From positions 558,001 through 622,000 of the forward strand of contig JAFLYY010000001.1 in the NCBI GenBank assembly GCA_029785825.1: 64,000 bases of DNA, in the 5' to 3' direction. This document shows, piece after piece, positions 42,978 through 51,369 of this stretch. The notes beneath the pieces were generated by a model. That model saw only the letters and a list, made by a program, of their open reading frames with translations. It was not told where the DNA came from and did not search any database. The stretch comes from Nitrososphaerota archaeon (GTDB lineage Archaea; Thermoproteota; Nitrososphaeria; Nitrososphaerales; Gagatemarchaeaceae). The position numbers and the translations under genes were made by a program. Numbering within the stretch: position 1 is the first letter of the stretch; each line of letters begins with the position of its first letter.

Positions 42978-44066
42978 CTCGATCAGGCACTCGGGAGCCC
43001 GCGGGACCACGTTCACCTTGCCGCTCCGGCCCACCTTGTTGAGCAGCCTCCCCACCGCCTCCCCTGATCCCTTGGCTGTGACGAGGCCGAGCTTTGACCG
43101 CGCATACGTCTCGGGGAGCCCGGAGAGGAGCAGCATGTCGTATTCGTCCTTCAGCTTGTTGAGGTAGAAGACCTCCTCGAGCCCGTCCACGTAGACCCCA
43201 TGCCTCCTTTTATCATCGGACAGCCTTCCTGTCACCATCATCTCCAGGGCTGTCGAACCCACCCCCTCGGAGCACTCTGCGATGAGCAGGATCGTCCCCG
43301 TCTTCCTGACCGCGTCGACGACGTTCCACACGCCGCGGACTGCCGACGAAAGCGTGTCGTCGTATCCGCACCCCCCGGCGCCCACGACGAGCCCCTTCGC
43401 CTGCGGCATCTGCGTCCGTGCGAACGCGTTCTTGATGGCGTCGAAGGGAGCGTCTTCGAGGGCCGCCTGCGCCTTACCGCCCCTTGGGACGACGGTCACG
43501 AACTTCGGCTCGGTTATCCTCTCGACCATTTCCTCGATGGCTTCGTAGGGGGTCCCCTTCCTGAACGGAGCGGGCTCCATCGTCTTCTCGCCCTCCGCGG
43601 CCATCGCACGGGCCCGGGCTACCCAGTCGAGGCACGCCTCGACCTTGGCGTCGAGGAGCCCGAAGAACGGGTCGGGTTTCGCAGTACCGATGAACAGCTT
43701 CGTCCCCGCCGCCTTGAGCTCGGGCGCTACAGTCACGTCGTCGCCTTCTTTGGCGGGGAGTGGCGGCGGCAGGGTCGTGATCCTTCCCTTCAGTTCCGGG
43801 ACCGATGCCTCTATCCTCTTTGGGGCCGGGGAGTAGAAAGCTTGGGGAGTCGCTCCAGGCGGTGCCGCGAGCCCTTTCAGGACCTCCAGGGTGGCGGGAG
43901 CCGCGTCGCAGACGAACACCGAAGCCGAACCCCTGGCCAGCTCGACCAGCCTTTCAACGTCCAAGGTTGGCCCTCCTGCGGGCGCCTCGGAAACCGCCCC
44001 CAGATTCTCCGCTTGGATTGTGACGAGGGTCTCTACGGTCCCATAAGGGATCCAGAGTTCAGGCAA
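42969..44066 (-). CDS. LarA-like (DUF2088/lactate racemase domain) protein
   Basis: 365 residues. The opening ELWIPYGTVETLVTIQAENLG and the later GAGGCGYDDTLSSAVRG, GTILLIAECSEGVGS and VYVDGLEEVFYLNKL resemble the LarA/DUF2088 family, whose nickel-pincer members racemise 2-hydroxy acids. I cannot confirm the cofactor-binding Lys and His residues by eye, so the activity is open. TTG start, about 28 bases from the TATA element shared with pyrE. Confidence 0.6.
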   Translation of the reverse strand: MPELWIPYGTVETLVTIQAENLGAVSEAPAGGPTLDVERLVELARGSASVFVCDAAPATLEVLKGLAAPPGATPQAFYSPAPKRIEASVPELKGRITTLPPPLPAKEGDDVTVAPELKAAGTKLFIGTAKPDPFFGLLDAKVEACLDWVARARAMAAEGEKTMEPAPFRKGTPYEAIEEMVERITEPKFVTVVPRGGKAQAALEDAPFDAIKNAFARTQMPQAKGLVVGAGGCGYDDTLSSAVRGVWNVVDAVRKTGTILLIAECSEGVGSTALEMMVTGRLSDDKRRHGVYVDGLEEVFYLNKLKDEYDMLLLSGLPETYARSKLGLVTAKGSGEAVGRLLNKVGRSGKVNVVPRAPECLIESA

Positions 44067-44089
44067 TCTGCCGAGATACCGCGAGGTTG

Positions 44090-44100
44090 CTTTTTAAGCA
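44090..44100. promoter_or_regulatory. Single TATA-like element between larA-like gene and pyrE
   Basis: CTTTTTAAGC is the only AT-rich run in the 54-base gap of this divergent pair. It lies about 26 bases before the pyrE ATG on one side and about 28 bases before the TTG of the LarA-like gene on the other, so one box can serve both leaderless genes. Confidence 0.6.
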
Positions 44101-44120
44101 AATGAAGGAAGCGCCGGCCT

Positions 44121-44741
44121 ATGGCCTGGAAGAAGCGGAACAGCAAGCTCGGCGCCATAGCGGAGGGGCTGGTGAAGGCAGGCGCGCTCCAGTTCGGGAC
44201 GTTCACGCTCCCGGACGGGAGCGACAGCTCGTACTACGTGAACCTCCGGGGGCTCCCAAGCTATCCGGGGACATACGGACTCGTCTCGGAGGCCCTCGCG
44301 GAGCAGGTCTCCAAGAACGTGCCGAAGGCCGACGCGATATGCGCCTTCCCGACGACGGGGCTCCTCCTCGCCGTCCCGGTCGCGGTGGCGCTGAAGAAGC
44401 CGCTGGTATACGTCAGGACGGAGAGGCACGGAAACGACAGGCTGGTGGAAGGGGAGGTCAGACCGGGGTGGAACGTCGTCGTAGTCGGGGACCTCGCCAC
44501 TTCGGGGAAGACGATAATGTCCGCGGCCGAGGCCGTCGAGGACGAAGGGGGAAAAGTCTCTTCGGCGGTGGTCCTCATCGACAGGCTGGAGGGTGCGAGG
44601 GAAGAGCTTGGTAAGAAGAAGGTGGCCCTGCACGCCGTCACCGACGTGGTGGAGCTCGCGGACACGCTCTTCTCCATGGAGCTGATCACCAAGGACAACA
44701 TGAAGGCGATCACGAAGTCGGTCGGGCGCCGCTCGGGTTGA
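44121..44741 (+). CDS. pyrE: Orotate phosphoribosyltransferase
   Basis: 206 residues. Forms OMP from orotate and PRPP in pyrimidine synthesis. FGTFTLPDGSDSSYYVNLRG is the usual opening, VYVRTERHGNDRLVEG the catalytic loop, and WNVVVVGDLATSGKTI the PRPP-binding loop (the common form is DvxTTGgS, here DLATSGKT). ATG start with a leaderless arrangement. Followed by a GNAT gene through a 4-base TTGA overlap. Confidence 0.92.
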   Translation: MAWKKRNSKLGAIAEGLVKAGALQFGTFTLPDGSDSSYYVNLRGLPSYPGTYGLVSEALAEQVSKNVPKADAICAFPTTGLLLAVPVAVALKKPLVYVRTERHGNDRLVEGEVRPGWNVVVVGDLATSGKTIMSAAEAVEDEGGKVSSAVVLIDRLEGAREELGKKKVALHAVTDVVELADTLFSMELITKDNMKAITKSVGRRSG

Positions 44742-45256
44742 GCGGCAGGTCGCCTGGTTCGATCAGGATAGCGAAGCTCCCGGGCGCCAGGTGGAAGGAG
44801 GCGAGGGCGCTCCGGCTCGAGGCTCTCAGTACCGACCCTGGGGCGTTCGGCAGCTCCTATGAGGAGGAGGTGGGGAGACCGGAGGAAGAGTGGCGCAAGA
44901 GGATGGAGGGGACGCTCTACGCCTTGTCTGGAGGGAAGCCCGTGGGGATGATATCGAGGGTGTTCAACGACCGGGTCAGGACGGGGCACATAGCCGCCAT
45001 CTACGGGGTCTATGTCACTCCTGCTCAGAGGGGAAGGGGGGTGGGCAGCCTCCTTATGGAGCGGGCCCTCCGCGACGTGCGGAAGAGGCGCGGGGTCATC
45101 AAGGTGCAGCTCAGCGTGAACTCGGAGTTCCGGCCCGCGCTTCAGCTCTACAGGAAGTTCGGGTTCGAGGTGACAGGGAGGGCGAGGAACGAGCTCAGGG
45201 TCGGCAAGACCTACTTCGACATGCTGTACATGGAGAATGAAATCAGGAAGCCCTAG
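44738..45256 (+). CDS. GNAT-family N-acetyltransferase
   Basis: 172 residues. Acetyl-CoA loop VYVTPAQRGRGVGSLLMERA, VQLSVNSEFRPALQLYRKFG (motif B), and AFGSSYEEEVGRPEEEWRKR near the N-terminus, which resembles the AAC/MarR-linked group of small-molecule acetyltransferases. Substrate unknown. TTG start overlapping the pyrE stop. Confidence 0.82.
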   Translation: MSGRSPGSIRIAKLPGARWKEARALRLEALSTDPGAFGSSYEEEVGRPEEEWRKRMEGTLYALSGGKPVGMISRVFNDRVRTGHIAAIYGVYVTPAQRGRGVGSLLMERALRDVRKRRGVIKVQLSVNSEFRPALQLYRKFGFEVTGRARNELRVGKTYFDMLYMENEIRKP

Positions 45257-45284
45257 CGGACAAAATCGGGGAGAAAGAACCTCT

Positions 45285-45842
45285 TCAGTACACCATGAGG
45301 TTCTTCTCTTCGAGGGTGATGTGGAGGTTGTTGACCGCCCTGTAGACTTCGCTCTCCTTCTTCGCGCCGGTGCAGACGAGCTTCCCTGACGCGAACAGGA
45401 GGATGACCGTCTTGGGGTCGGCCATTCTGTGGATCAGGCCCGGGAACTGTTCTGGCTCGTACATGGACTTCGGGAGGACGCGCGCCGCCTCCTCGAGGTG
45501 GACCTTCCCTCCCAAGCTCGCTGATGCCACGATGTTCTGGATCTCGACGACCGCCTCGTTCTTGATGGGTATCTTCCCCTTCTTGAGCTGACGGACCACT
45601 TCCTCTACAGCCTTCCTGGCCTGCTCCTCGGATTTCGCGCCCGTGCAGACCATCTTCCCAGAGCTGAAGATCAGGGTGGCCGTCTTGGGGTTCCGCAGCC
45701 TGAACACCAGGCCGGGGAACTGGTCGGGGTGGTACTCGACGGTGACGAAGTTCTTGGTGATGAGGTTCAGGTCGACGGTCTGGTTGATCGATGCCGATGC
45801 GACTACGTTCTCGATGCTGACTATTGCTTTTGTCTGCGGCAT
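45285..45842 (-). CDS. tbp: TATA-box-binding protein
   Basis: 185-residue saddle protein of two direct repeats: IVSIENVVASASI with FPGLVFRLRNPKTATLIFSS and CTGAKSEEQA, then VVEIQNIVASASLGG with FPGLIHRMADPKTVILLFAS and CTGAKKESEV. The DNA-intercalating Phe pairs are not all present: the second repeat has Leu-Ile at one site. It starts RNA polymerase recruitment together with TFB. Its own gene has two TATA-like boxes, one 29 and one about 41 bases before the ATG. Confidence 0.95.
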   Translation of the reverse strand: MPQTKAIVSIENVVASASINQTVDLNLITKNFVTVEYHPDQFPGLVFRLRNPKTATLIFSSGKMVCTGAKSEEQARKAVEEVVRQLKKGKIPIKNEAVVEIQNIVASASLGGKVHLEEAARVLPKSMYEPEQFPGLIHRMADPKTVILLFASGKLVCTGAKKESEVYRAVNNLHITLEEKNLMVY

Positions 45843-45865
45843 TCCGAGCCGAGGCGAATTCTCTC

Positions 45866-45888
45866 AGTATTTAAAGGAGTATTTAAGC
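45866..45888 (-). promoter_or_regulatory. Tandem TATA boxes of the tbp gene
   Basis: AGTATTTAA occurs twice, at 45866-45874 and 45878-45886, exactly 12 bases apart; on the gene strand these read TTTAAATACT and CTTAAATACT. The proximal box has the normal distance to a leaderless ATG at 45842. The distal box may be an alternative promoter or a second TBP site for autoregulation. Confidence 0.65.
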
Positions 45889-45911
45889 AGGCTCTGCAGG
45901 CAGTGTTGCAT

Positions 45912-46427
45912 CTACTGGTGCGTCTCTTCCCTCTCCTTCTCCGAGGGCTGCAACAAGGTCGAGACGATGACAACGAGGAGGATAAGGAGGGACGGGATGT
46001 AGTTGTACCACTGCGGCAGGTTGTACAGGTCGACGTAGTAGGCGAGCAGCTCTACGTAGGGTATCACGAACACCACCTCTCCTTCAAGGCAGTTCTGGGT
46101 GATGGGCCTGGAGGCTATCCCTGACGCCTGGTCTGTGCGGGGGTTGTTGTCCCCCTTCGTGATCAGGCCGGCAGAGGTGACGTTCACTACCCGGTGCACC
46201 ACCGACTCTCCTCCTGTCGAGCAGAGGCCGTTGTACACTATGATGTTCCCGACGTGTACGTCGCTTATCGGGACGCTCTGGATCACCACCAGGTCCCCTC
46301 CCTCGAGCGTCGGGAGCATGCTGACGCCGTCGACCCTCCTGGTGTCCGTCTGGACGAAGTACGCCCAGAAGATCAGGGCGACGAAGACGGCGACATAGAT
46401 GACAGTGCTTCTGCGGACCATCTGCAT
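45912..46427 (-). CDS. Signal peptidase I (archaeal/ER type)
   Basis: 171 residues. N-terminal membrane helix (VIYVAVFVALIFWAYFV), catalytic Ser in DGVSMLPTLEGGDLVVIQ, the His that replaces the bacterial Lys in VVHRVV, and the Asp box TKGDNNPRTD. A second hydrophobic helix near the C-terminus (PSLLILLVVIVSTLL) suggests two membrane spans. It removes Sec/Tat signal peptides. A TATA-like GTTTAACC at 46451-46459 is 28 bases upstream of the start. Confidence 0.9.
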   Translation of the reverse strand: MQMVRRSTVIYVAVFVALIFWAYFVQTDTRRVDGVSMLPTLEGGDLVVIQSVPISDVHVGNIIVYNGLCSTGGESVVHRVVNVTSAGLITKGDNNPRTDQASGIASRPITQNCLEGEVVFVIPYVELLAYYVDLYNLPQWYNYIPSLLILLVVIVSTLLQPSEKEREETHQ

Positions 46428-46449
46428 TAAGACGCCTCCGCGCCAGAAC

Positions 46450-46486
46450 CGGTTAAACGTTTGAGCAGACTGGATGCTTTTTATCG
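46450..46486. promoter_or_regulatory. Divergent TATA boxes of the signal peptidase and the 46508 gene
   Basis: GGTTAAACG at 46451-46459 serves the minus strand, and CTTTTTATC at 46477-46485 serves the plus strand. Each is 27-28 bases from the respective start codon. Confidence 0.55.
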
Positions 46487-46507
46487 CCCCCTGCCGACGA
46501 TGACGTC

Positions 46508-46885
46508 GTGCTCAGGAACCTGTTGAAGGTCCTCGCGGCAGACGCCCTCCTGCTGGTGGCCCTCTACTATGTGGTCCAGGACTTGAGCTGGAGGATTTCC
46601 TATGCGGCCTCCCTCCATACGGCCTGCCCTAACCTATGCGGGTACACGCCGTCCTTCAGCTACTCGTTCCTGACCAGGCTCTTCACGATGTCCGGGAACC
46701 CGCTTCTGAGGTCGAGCGCCTTGGTGCGCCTAACCAGCCCACCGACCCTCGACTGGGTTCAGGTGCTTTCTGTGATGCTCGTGGCTGTGAACGCCTGGTT
46801 CGTCTACGTCACGCTCTGGAAGGGGAGGAGGTCGGCGGGCATGTCTCGCCCTTCCGAATCAGTTCCGCCGAACCCTCCAGCGTAA
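46508..46885 (+). CDS. Membrane protein of unknown function (about 125 residues)
   Basis: GTG start. A first helix (VLAADALLLVALYYVVQDL) and a second (VQVLSVMLVAVNAWFVYVTL) enclose a loop of about 70 residues containing two Cys (TACPNLCGYTP) that could form a disulfide outside the cell. The loop is followed by a basic, Pro-rich cytoplasmic tail. No family is recognised. The restriction-endonuclease-like gene follows 51 bases later on the same strand. Confidence 0.55.
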   Translation: MLRNLLKVLAADALLLVALYYVVQDLSWRISYAASLHTACPNLCGYTPSFSYSFLTRLFTMSGNPLLRSSALVRLTSPPTLDWVQVLSVMLVAVNAWFVYVTLWKGRRSAGMSRPSESVPPNPPA

Positions 46886-46936
46886 GGCCGGGCGGCCCTG
46901 CTCAGGTTCAAAAGGCGAGCCTCTGTCCATGCCTTC

Positions 46937-47500
46937 ATGGGGTCGCTCCTCCAGCTCCTGGAGAGGAAGACCGGGACCCCCCAGAGGGCGCGCGACGCGC
47001 TCGCAGGAGTCGCGGAGCGGCTGGGGACCCCTGGCGACGGGCCATCCGACGAGGTGATGGCGGGACTCGCGCTTTGCGCCCGGGGGGAGCCGCCCGAGTC
47101 CGTCTCGAAACACCTGAACTGGAAGGACTTCGAGAAGTTCTGTTCCATGGTCCTCCGTGCCAAGGGGTACCGCGTTAGGGAGAACCTGCACCTTAGGAAG
47201 CCGCGGGCCCAGATAGACATCCTCGGAGTGTCGGCCCGGATCTGCCTGGCGGTGGACTGCAAGCACTGGCGGAGGACCCCGGGCAGGGCGACGCTCGCGA
47301 GGTTGGTCGCCGCCCAGCGGGCGAGGGCGAAGAGGCTGCACGACACCCTCGACCCCATAGGGCCGATAGCCACCGTGATACTCGTCCTGACCGACCCGGG
47401 CGAGAGGTTCGTGGAGGGCGGTGCCATCGTCCCGGTGTTCGCCCTGGGGGACTTCCTCGACGGCGTCGAGTCGCACCGGGAAATGCTGGACCTGGTCTAG
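46937..47500 (+). CDS. Restriction-endonuclease-fold protein (Mrr-like)
   Basis: 187 residues. The segment LNWKDFEKFCSMVLRAKGYR, then AQIDILGV and CLAVDCKHWRRTPGR matches the PD-(D/E)xK nuclease core as found in Mrr-type and RecB-like enzymes: Glu in the first helix, Asp of the ID motif and D-C-K for the (D/E)xK pair. No methyltransferase or specificity subunit lies nearby, so it is an orphan, perhaps a modified-DNA nuclease or a repair enzyme. Confidence 0.65.
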   Translation: MGSLLQLLERKTGTPQRARDALAGVAERLGTPGDGPSDEVMAGLALCARGEPPESVSKHLNWKDFEKFCSMVLRAKGYRVRENLHLRKPRAQIDILGVSARICLAVDCKHWRRTPGRATLARLVAAQRARAKRLHDTLDPIGPIATVILVLTDPGERFVEGGAIVPVFALGDFLDGVESHREMLDLV

Positions 47501-47528
47501 TCGTTCTAGGCGCCCTGCCTGAACGGGC

Positions 47529-47933
47529 TCATCCATCCTCAATCTCCTTCGTCACCCCTGTCGGGTTAGGGACGCCCTTCAGGACCACGACCCCGAGACC
47601 CTGCGGGGAGCGGCGGCTTTCCCTGCCCCGTTTCAGCTCGGCGTACACTGTCCCCTCCCCGAAACACTTCGCCAGCATCCCCTGCGAGTAGGCGAGCCCC
47701 TGGACGTCGGCGTAATCGACTATGACTCTGTCATGGAAGCGCTTGATCCGCGGCCCCGAGGCTCGCAGGGTGTACACGCCGGGCCCCTTGTTCTGCACGT
47801 ACACGCCCATGACTCCGTAGGCTACACCGAGGAAGGCGACGTAGTTCTCAATCCGGGGGGAGCGGTTTGTCGCAGGAGGGCGATCGTCCTCATCTTCGCC
47901 TTCACCGACTTCCAGCACAATATTGGCGTGCAC
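47529..47933 (-). CDS. bPH-like domain protein, shorter paralogue
   Basis: 134 residues. The core VDYADVQGLAYSQGMLAKCF followed by GTVYAELKRGRESRR parallels the neighbouring 162-residue protein. One hydrophobic stretch precedes it (YVAFLGVAYGVMGVYV). The neighbour has two membrane helices; here the first is missing, and a different frame over about 47860-47930 reads KSVKAKMRTIALLRQ, which resembles the lost part. The gene may therefore carry an old frameshift with translation restarting downstream. Function unknown. Confidence 0.5.
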   Translation of the reverse strand: MHANIVLEVGEGEDEDDRPPATNRSPRIENYVAFLGVAYGVMGVYVQNKGPGVYTLRASGPRIKRFHDRVIVDYADVQGLAYSQGMLAKCFGEGTVYAELKRGRESRRSPQGLGVVVLKGVPNPTGVTKEIEDG

Positions 47934-47938
47934 TTGGA

Positions 47939-48427
47939 CTATCTGGAGCCTGCTTGAGGCTCGGAAGGGGGCGACTCTGTCCCTGCGAACGGACCAAGCT
48001 TCTCCGCTATCTCTTCCATCAGTCCGAAGGGATCGGGGAGGTCTCTGAGCTGGACGACGGCCACACCAGTCATGGACCTGTGCGTGCCCTTCCCCTGCCT
48101 GAGTTCGACATAGATTGTTCCGCAGTTGAACCGCCTGGCGAGCATCCCCTGTGAGTGCCCTAGGTCCCTGATGTTGTCATAGGACACGACCATCTCTCTT
48201 TGCCATAGCCGCTTGACGTGGACTCCATCATCCCCTATCCAGTGCGCCGTCGATTCTTTGTAGAGCATGTACAGCCCCACGGTCAGATAGTACACCCCGA
48301 CGAAGAGCAGATAGTCCGGCAGGTGCGCCCAACTGAGGCTCAAGAACGGAGTGAACAGAGCCAATGCTATGGTCCCCTTGACCAGGCTCTTCGTAGTGTT
48401 TGACCGTAGGACTTTGGCGGGCTGCAA
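47939..48427 (-). CDS. Membrane-anchored bPH-like domain protein
   Basis: 162 residues. Two hydrophobic helices (GTIALALFTPFLSLSWA and YLLFVGVYYLTVGLYML) are followed by a small beta-rich domain (VVSYDNIRDLGHSQGMLARR, CGTIYVELRQGKGTHR) like bacterial PH domains that follow paired helices. Its paralogue lies directly downstream (5-base gap). Function unknown; bPH proteins often sit in membrane complexes. The OppF gene ends immediately upstream. Confidence 0.55.
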   Translation of the reverse strand: MQPAKVLRSNTTKSLVKGTIALALFTPFLSLSWAHLPDYLLFVGVYYLTVGLYMLYKESTAHWIGDDGVHVKRLWQREMVVSYDNIRDLGHSQGMLARRFNCGTIYVELRQGKGTHRSMTGVAVVQLRDLPDPFGLMEEIAEKLGPFAGTESPPSEPQAGSR

Positions 48428-48433
48428 AAGGAA

Positions 48434-49402
48434 TCAGTAGAGCCAGCAGGCGGCTTGGACTTCTCCTACCCCCTTCAGGCCGGGCTCCTTCTCCCTGCAG
48501 ACGTCCATGACATAGGGGCAACGAGGGTGGAACCTGCACCCCGTGGGCAGAACGACGAGGCTAGGGACTTCTCCTGTCGGAGGAACTACTTCGTGCGACT
48601 TGACTGTTGGGACTGATTTCAGCAAGGCCTGGGTGTATGGGTGCTTGGGGTCGCTGATCACCCGCTCAGTCGGGCCGGTCTCGACCACCTTTCCTGCGTA
48701 CATCACCGCAATCCTGTCAGAGATGAAGCGCGCCACCGCGATGTTGTGAGTTATGAAGAGGTAAGTCAGCTCGAGTTCGTCATGAATCCTGGCGAGGAGG
48801 TTCAGGACCTGGGCCTGGACGGACGCGTCTAGCGCCGAAGTCGGCTCGTCCAAGACTACGAACGTCGGGTTTCCGATGATGGCCCTTGCGACGGCTATCC
48901 TCTGCCTTTGACCGCCAGAAAGGTCACGGATTCTCCTCTGAGCGAAAGTCTTCGCGTCCAGGCCCACGAGCTCAAGGGCGGTTGCGAACTGGGCTTGCTT
49001 GTCGCCCTTGCTGACCCCCGACTTGTGGAGGGGCTCTATCACGATGTCCTTGATGGGCATCCTCGGGTCTAGGCTGTCCGTGGGGTTCTGGAAGACCATC
49101 TGTACCCGGCTCCTGACCTTCCTCCATATCTTCTTGGAGACCTTCTCCTCCATGAAGTAAATGTCCCCGTTGGAGGTCGTTTCGAGGGTCGCGAGCATCC
49201 TCCCGAGAGTCGTCTTCCCGCTTCCGCTTTCCCCCACCAGCGCGAGAATCTCTCCCTGCTTTATCTCGATGTCCACGCCGTCCACGGCCTTCACCCAGAC
49301 CTTGGGCGACCTGGCGATGACAGACTGGATGAACCCTCTCTTGGAAGCCTCGAACCATCTCGTGGCCGCCACCGTCTTGAACACAGATTTCTCTTCAGTC
49401 AA
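48434..49402 (-). CDS. oppF: Oligopeptide ABC transporter ATPase, OppF/DppF type
   Basis: 322 residues. Walker A GESGSGKTT, signature LSGGQRQR, Walker B FVVLDEPTSALD, and the C-terminal Opp/Dpp Cys cluster with GCRFHPRCPYVMDVC that binds an iron-sulfur cluster in family members. It powers peptide import with OppD. The start overlaps the OppD stop by eight bases. Last gene of the oppBCDF operon on this strand. Confidence 0.92.
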   Translation of the reverse strand: MTEEKSVFKTVAATRWFEASKRGFIQSVIARSPKVWVKAVDGVDIEIKQGEILALVGESGSGKTTLGRMLATLETTSNGDIYFMEEKVSKKIWRKVRSRVQMVFQNPTDSLDPRMPIKDIVIEPLHKSGVSKGDKQAQFATALELVGLDAKTFAQRRIRDLSGGQRQRIAVARAIIGNPTFVVLDEPTSALDASVQAQVLNLLARIHDELELTYLFITHNIAVARFISDRIAVMYAGKVVETGPTERVISDPKHPYTQALLKSVPTVKSHEVVPPTGEVPSLVVLPTGCRFHPRCPYVMDVCREKEPGLKGVGEVQAACWLY

Positions 49403-50384
49403 ATAGATGGCACCTGAGCAACCTCTGGTCCACTCCTTTCGTTGCCGGGTCCGCGGTTCGGCATATCTCCATCACCTTGGGGCACCGCGGATTGAATCTG
49501 CATCCGGACGGAGGCGCCAGCATGTTCGGCGGCGAGCCTGGAATGGCCACCAGCTCTCCTTGCCTGTGGGACTTTGTCGGGATGCTGTTTACGAGCGCGA
49601 TTGTATAGGGGTGCAGAGGGTTGGCCACCACCATGTCTACCGGACCGAGTTCCGAGAGCTCGCCCGCGTACATGACGAGGAACCTGTCCGCGATTGTGTA
49701 CGCAACAGCCATGTCATGGGTTATGAAGAGGACCGACATGCCGTACTCTTTCTTCAGGTCCTTGATGAGCTTCATCACTTGCGCCTGGATGGTCACGTCA
49801 AGGGCGGAGGTGGGTTCGTCCGCTACCAGGAGCTTGGGTTTCATCACAAGCGCCATGGCGATTACCACCCTCTGGATCTGACCTCCAGAAAGCTGGTGCG
49901 GATAGCGCCGCAATATCACGTCCGGGTCGGGCATCCTGACCTCCGTGAGCTCCCTGACTACCTCCTTGTAAGCCGCTTCTCGGTCGAACTCCCTCCCTGC
50001 GACCTTCTCTCTCATCATCACCGCCTCGAGCATCTGGTTGTCGACCCGCTTGACAGGGTTGAGGCTGTTCAGCGGGTCTTGGAAAATCATGAAGACGTCG
50101 TTCCCACGGAACGCCCTCAACTCCATGCCCGTCAGACTGAAGACGTCCTTCCCGTTGAAGTTCACAGAGCCCTCATATTTCGCATTTGGGGGGAGGAGCC
50201 TCACTAGGGAGTGCCCGACAGTCGACTTCCCGCATCCGCTCTCCCCAACCACCGCCACGGTCTCTCCCTTCTCTATCGAGAGGTCCAGTCCCTTTACCGC
50301 CTCAAGGTAGCCGTAGACGGTGCGATAGGTTATGCGGAGTCCCTTGACCTCCAGGAGCAAGTTAGTACGATATCCTCCCGCCAA
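49395..50384 (-). CDS. oppD: Oligopeptide ABC transporter ATPase, OppD/DppD type
   Basis: 329 residues. Walker A GESGCGKST, signature LSGGQIQR, Walker B LLVADEPTSALD, and the C-terminal Cys-rich segment GCRFNPRCPKVMEICRTADP. A TTG at 50360, one base after the oppC stop, would give a shorter start (LLLEVKGLRITY); the ATG at 50384 overlaps oppC by 23 bases. Coupled with oppF. Confidence 0.92.
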   Translation of the reverse strand: MAGGYRTNLLLEVKGLRITYRTVYGYLEAVKGLDLSIEKGETVAVVGESGCGKSTVGHSLVRLLPPNAKYEGSVNFNGKDVFSLTGMELRAFRGNDVFMIFQDPLNSLNPVKRVDNQMLEAVMMREKVAGREFDREAAYKEVVRELTEVRMPDPDVILRRYPHQLSGGQIQRVVIAMALVMKPKLLVADEPTSALDVTIQAQVMKLIKDLKKEYGMSVLFITHDMAVAYTIADRFLVMYAGELSELGPVDMVVANPLHPYTIALVNSIPTKSHRQGELVAIPGSPPNMLAPPSGCRFNPRCPKVMEICRTADPATKGVDQRLLRCHLFD

Positions 50385-51369
50385 CCAAGTCCTGAATCCT
50401 GTCTCCCAGGAGCGAGAAGAAAACGACGACCAACATTATGGCGATACTGGGGAAGAGCGCGTACCACCAGACGCGGGGGACGTACTGTAGCCCGCTCGCC
50501 GACATGGCACCCCATTCAGGCATCCCGACCGTCACCCCGATGCTGAGGAAAGCGAGGGTGGAATAGGTGAGAATCACGTTCCCGAAGTCGAGGGTGGCGA
50601 TCGCCACTATCGGATCAATGGCGTTCGGGAAGATGTGTCGGAGTATTATCCTGATCGAGCTCAGCCCGCTGAGTCGTGACGCCTCGACATATCCTCTGGA
50701 TTTTATGCTCAGCGCCTGGGCGCGGAAGAACCTGGCGTAGGACGGCCACCATATTATCACGAGGGTAACGAGCACGACTTGGTACCCGTTCCCCAGGATG
50801 AGAGAAAAGGCGATGGCCAGAAGTATGATCGGGAAAGCGAGGAAAGCGTCGGTGAGCCTCATCAGGATCTCGTCCGCCCATCCTCCGATGTATCCGGCCG
50901 AAATCCCAAGCAGCATCCCTATCAGGATGGCCGAGCCGACCACCACCAGGGCGGCCAGCGCGTCTCTGGGGGCGGCAAACAAGATCCTGGACATGATGCT
51001 CCTGCCTTCGGCGTCGTAACCGAATATCCCAACCGGGAAATTGACGAGCGAAGGAGGCGCGAGTTTCAGGGTGAAGTCGAAAGTGAAGGGGTTCGACGGC
51101 AATATCGCATATGTGAGAGCCTTGTCCCGGATGTAATTCCCTACGACTTCAAGAACCCCTTGGACGAGGGAGAAACCGAGGAATACGGTTATGCCGATGG
51201 CGCCGGCGAGAGCGACCTTGTCTCTCCTGACGTACCCGACGATGAAGGAGATGCCGCTCGACTCTCCCAATGGGACTTCTGCTTTGTTCAGTTCTTCAAT
51301 TGACTGCGGACCGCTCTTGCCCTTGAACAGCCTAAACCTCCCTTTCTTCTGCTCCGAGGCGTCACTCAT
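50362..51369 (-). CDS. oppC: Oligopeptide ABC transporter permease, OppC/DppC type
   Basis: 335 residues with about six membrane helices. N-terminal OppC extension, then RDALAALVVVGSAILIGMLL and the cytoplasmic EAA-type loop GYVEASRLSGLSSIRIILRH that contacts the ATPase. It pairs with OppB to form the channel. ATG start one base after the oppB stop. Confidence 0.92.
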   Translation of the reverse strand: MSDASEQKKGRFRLFKGKSGPQSIEELNKAEVPLGESSGISFIVGYVRRDKVALAGAIGITVFLGFSLVQGVLEVVGNYIRDKALTYAILPSNPFTFDFTLKLAPPSLVNFPVGIFGYDAEGRSIMSRILFAAPRDALAALVVVGSAILIGMLLGISAGYIGGWADEILMRLTDAFLAFPIILLAIAFSLILGNGYQVVLVTLVIIWWPSYARFFRAQALSIKSRGYVEASRLSGLSSIRIILRHIFPNAIDPIVAIATLDFGNVILTYSTLAFLSIGVTVGMPEWGAMSASGLQYVPRVWWYALFPSIAIMLVVVFFSLLGDRIQDLVGGRISY

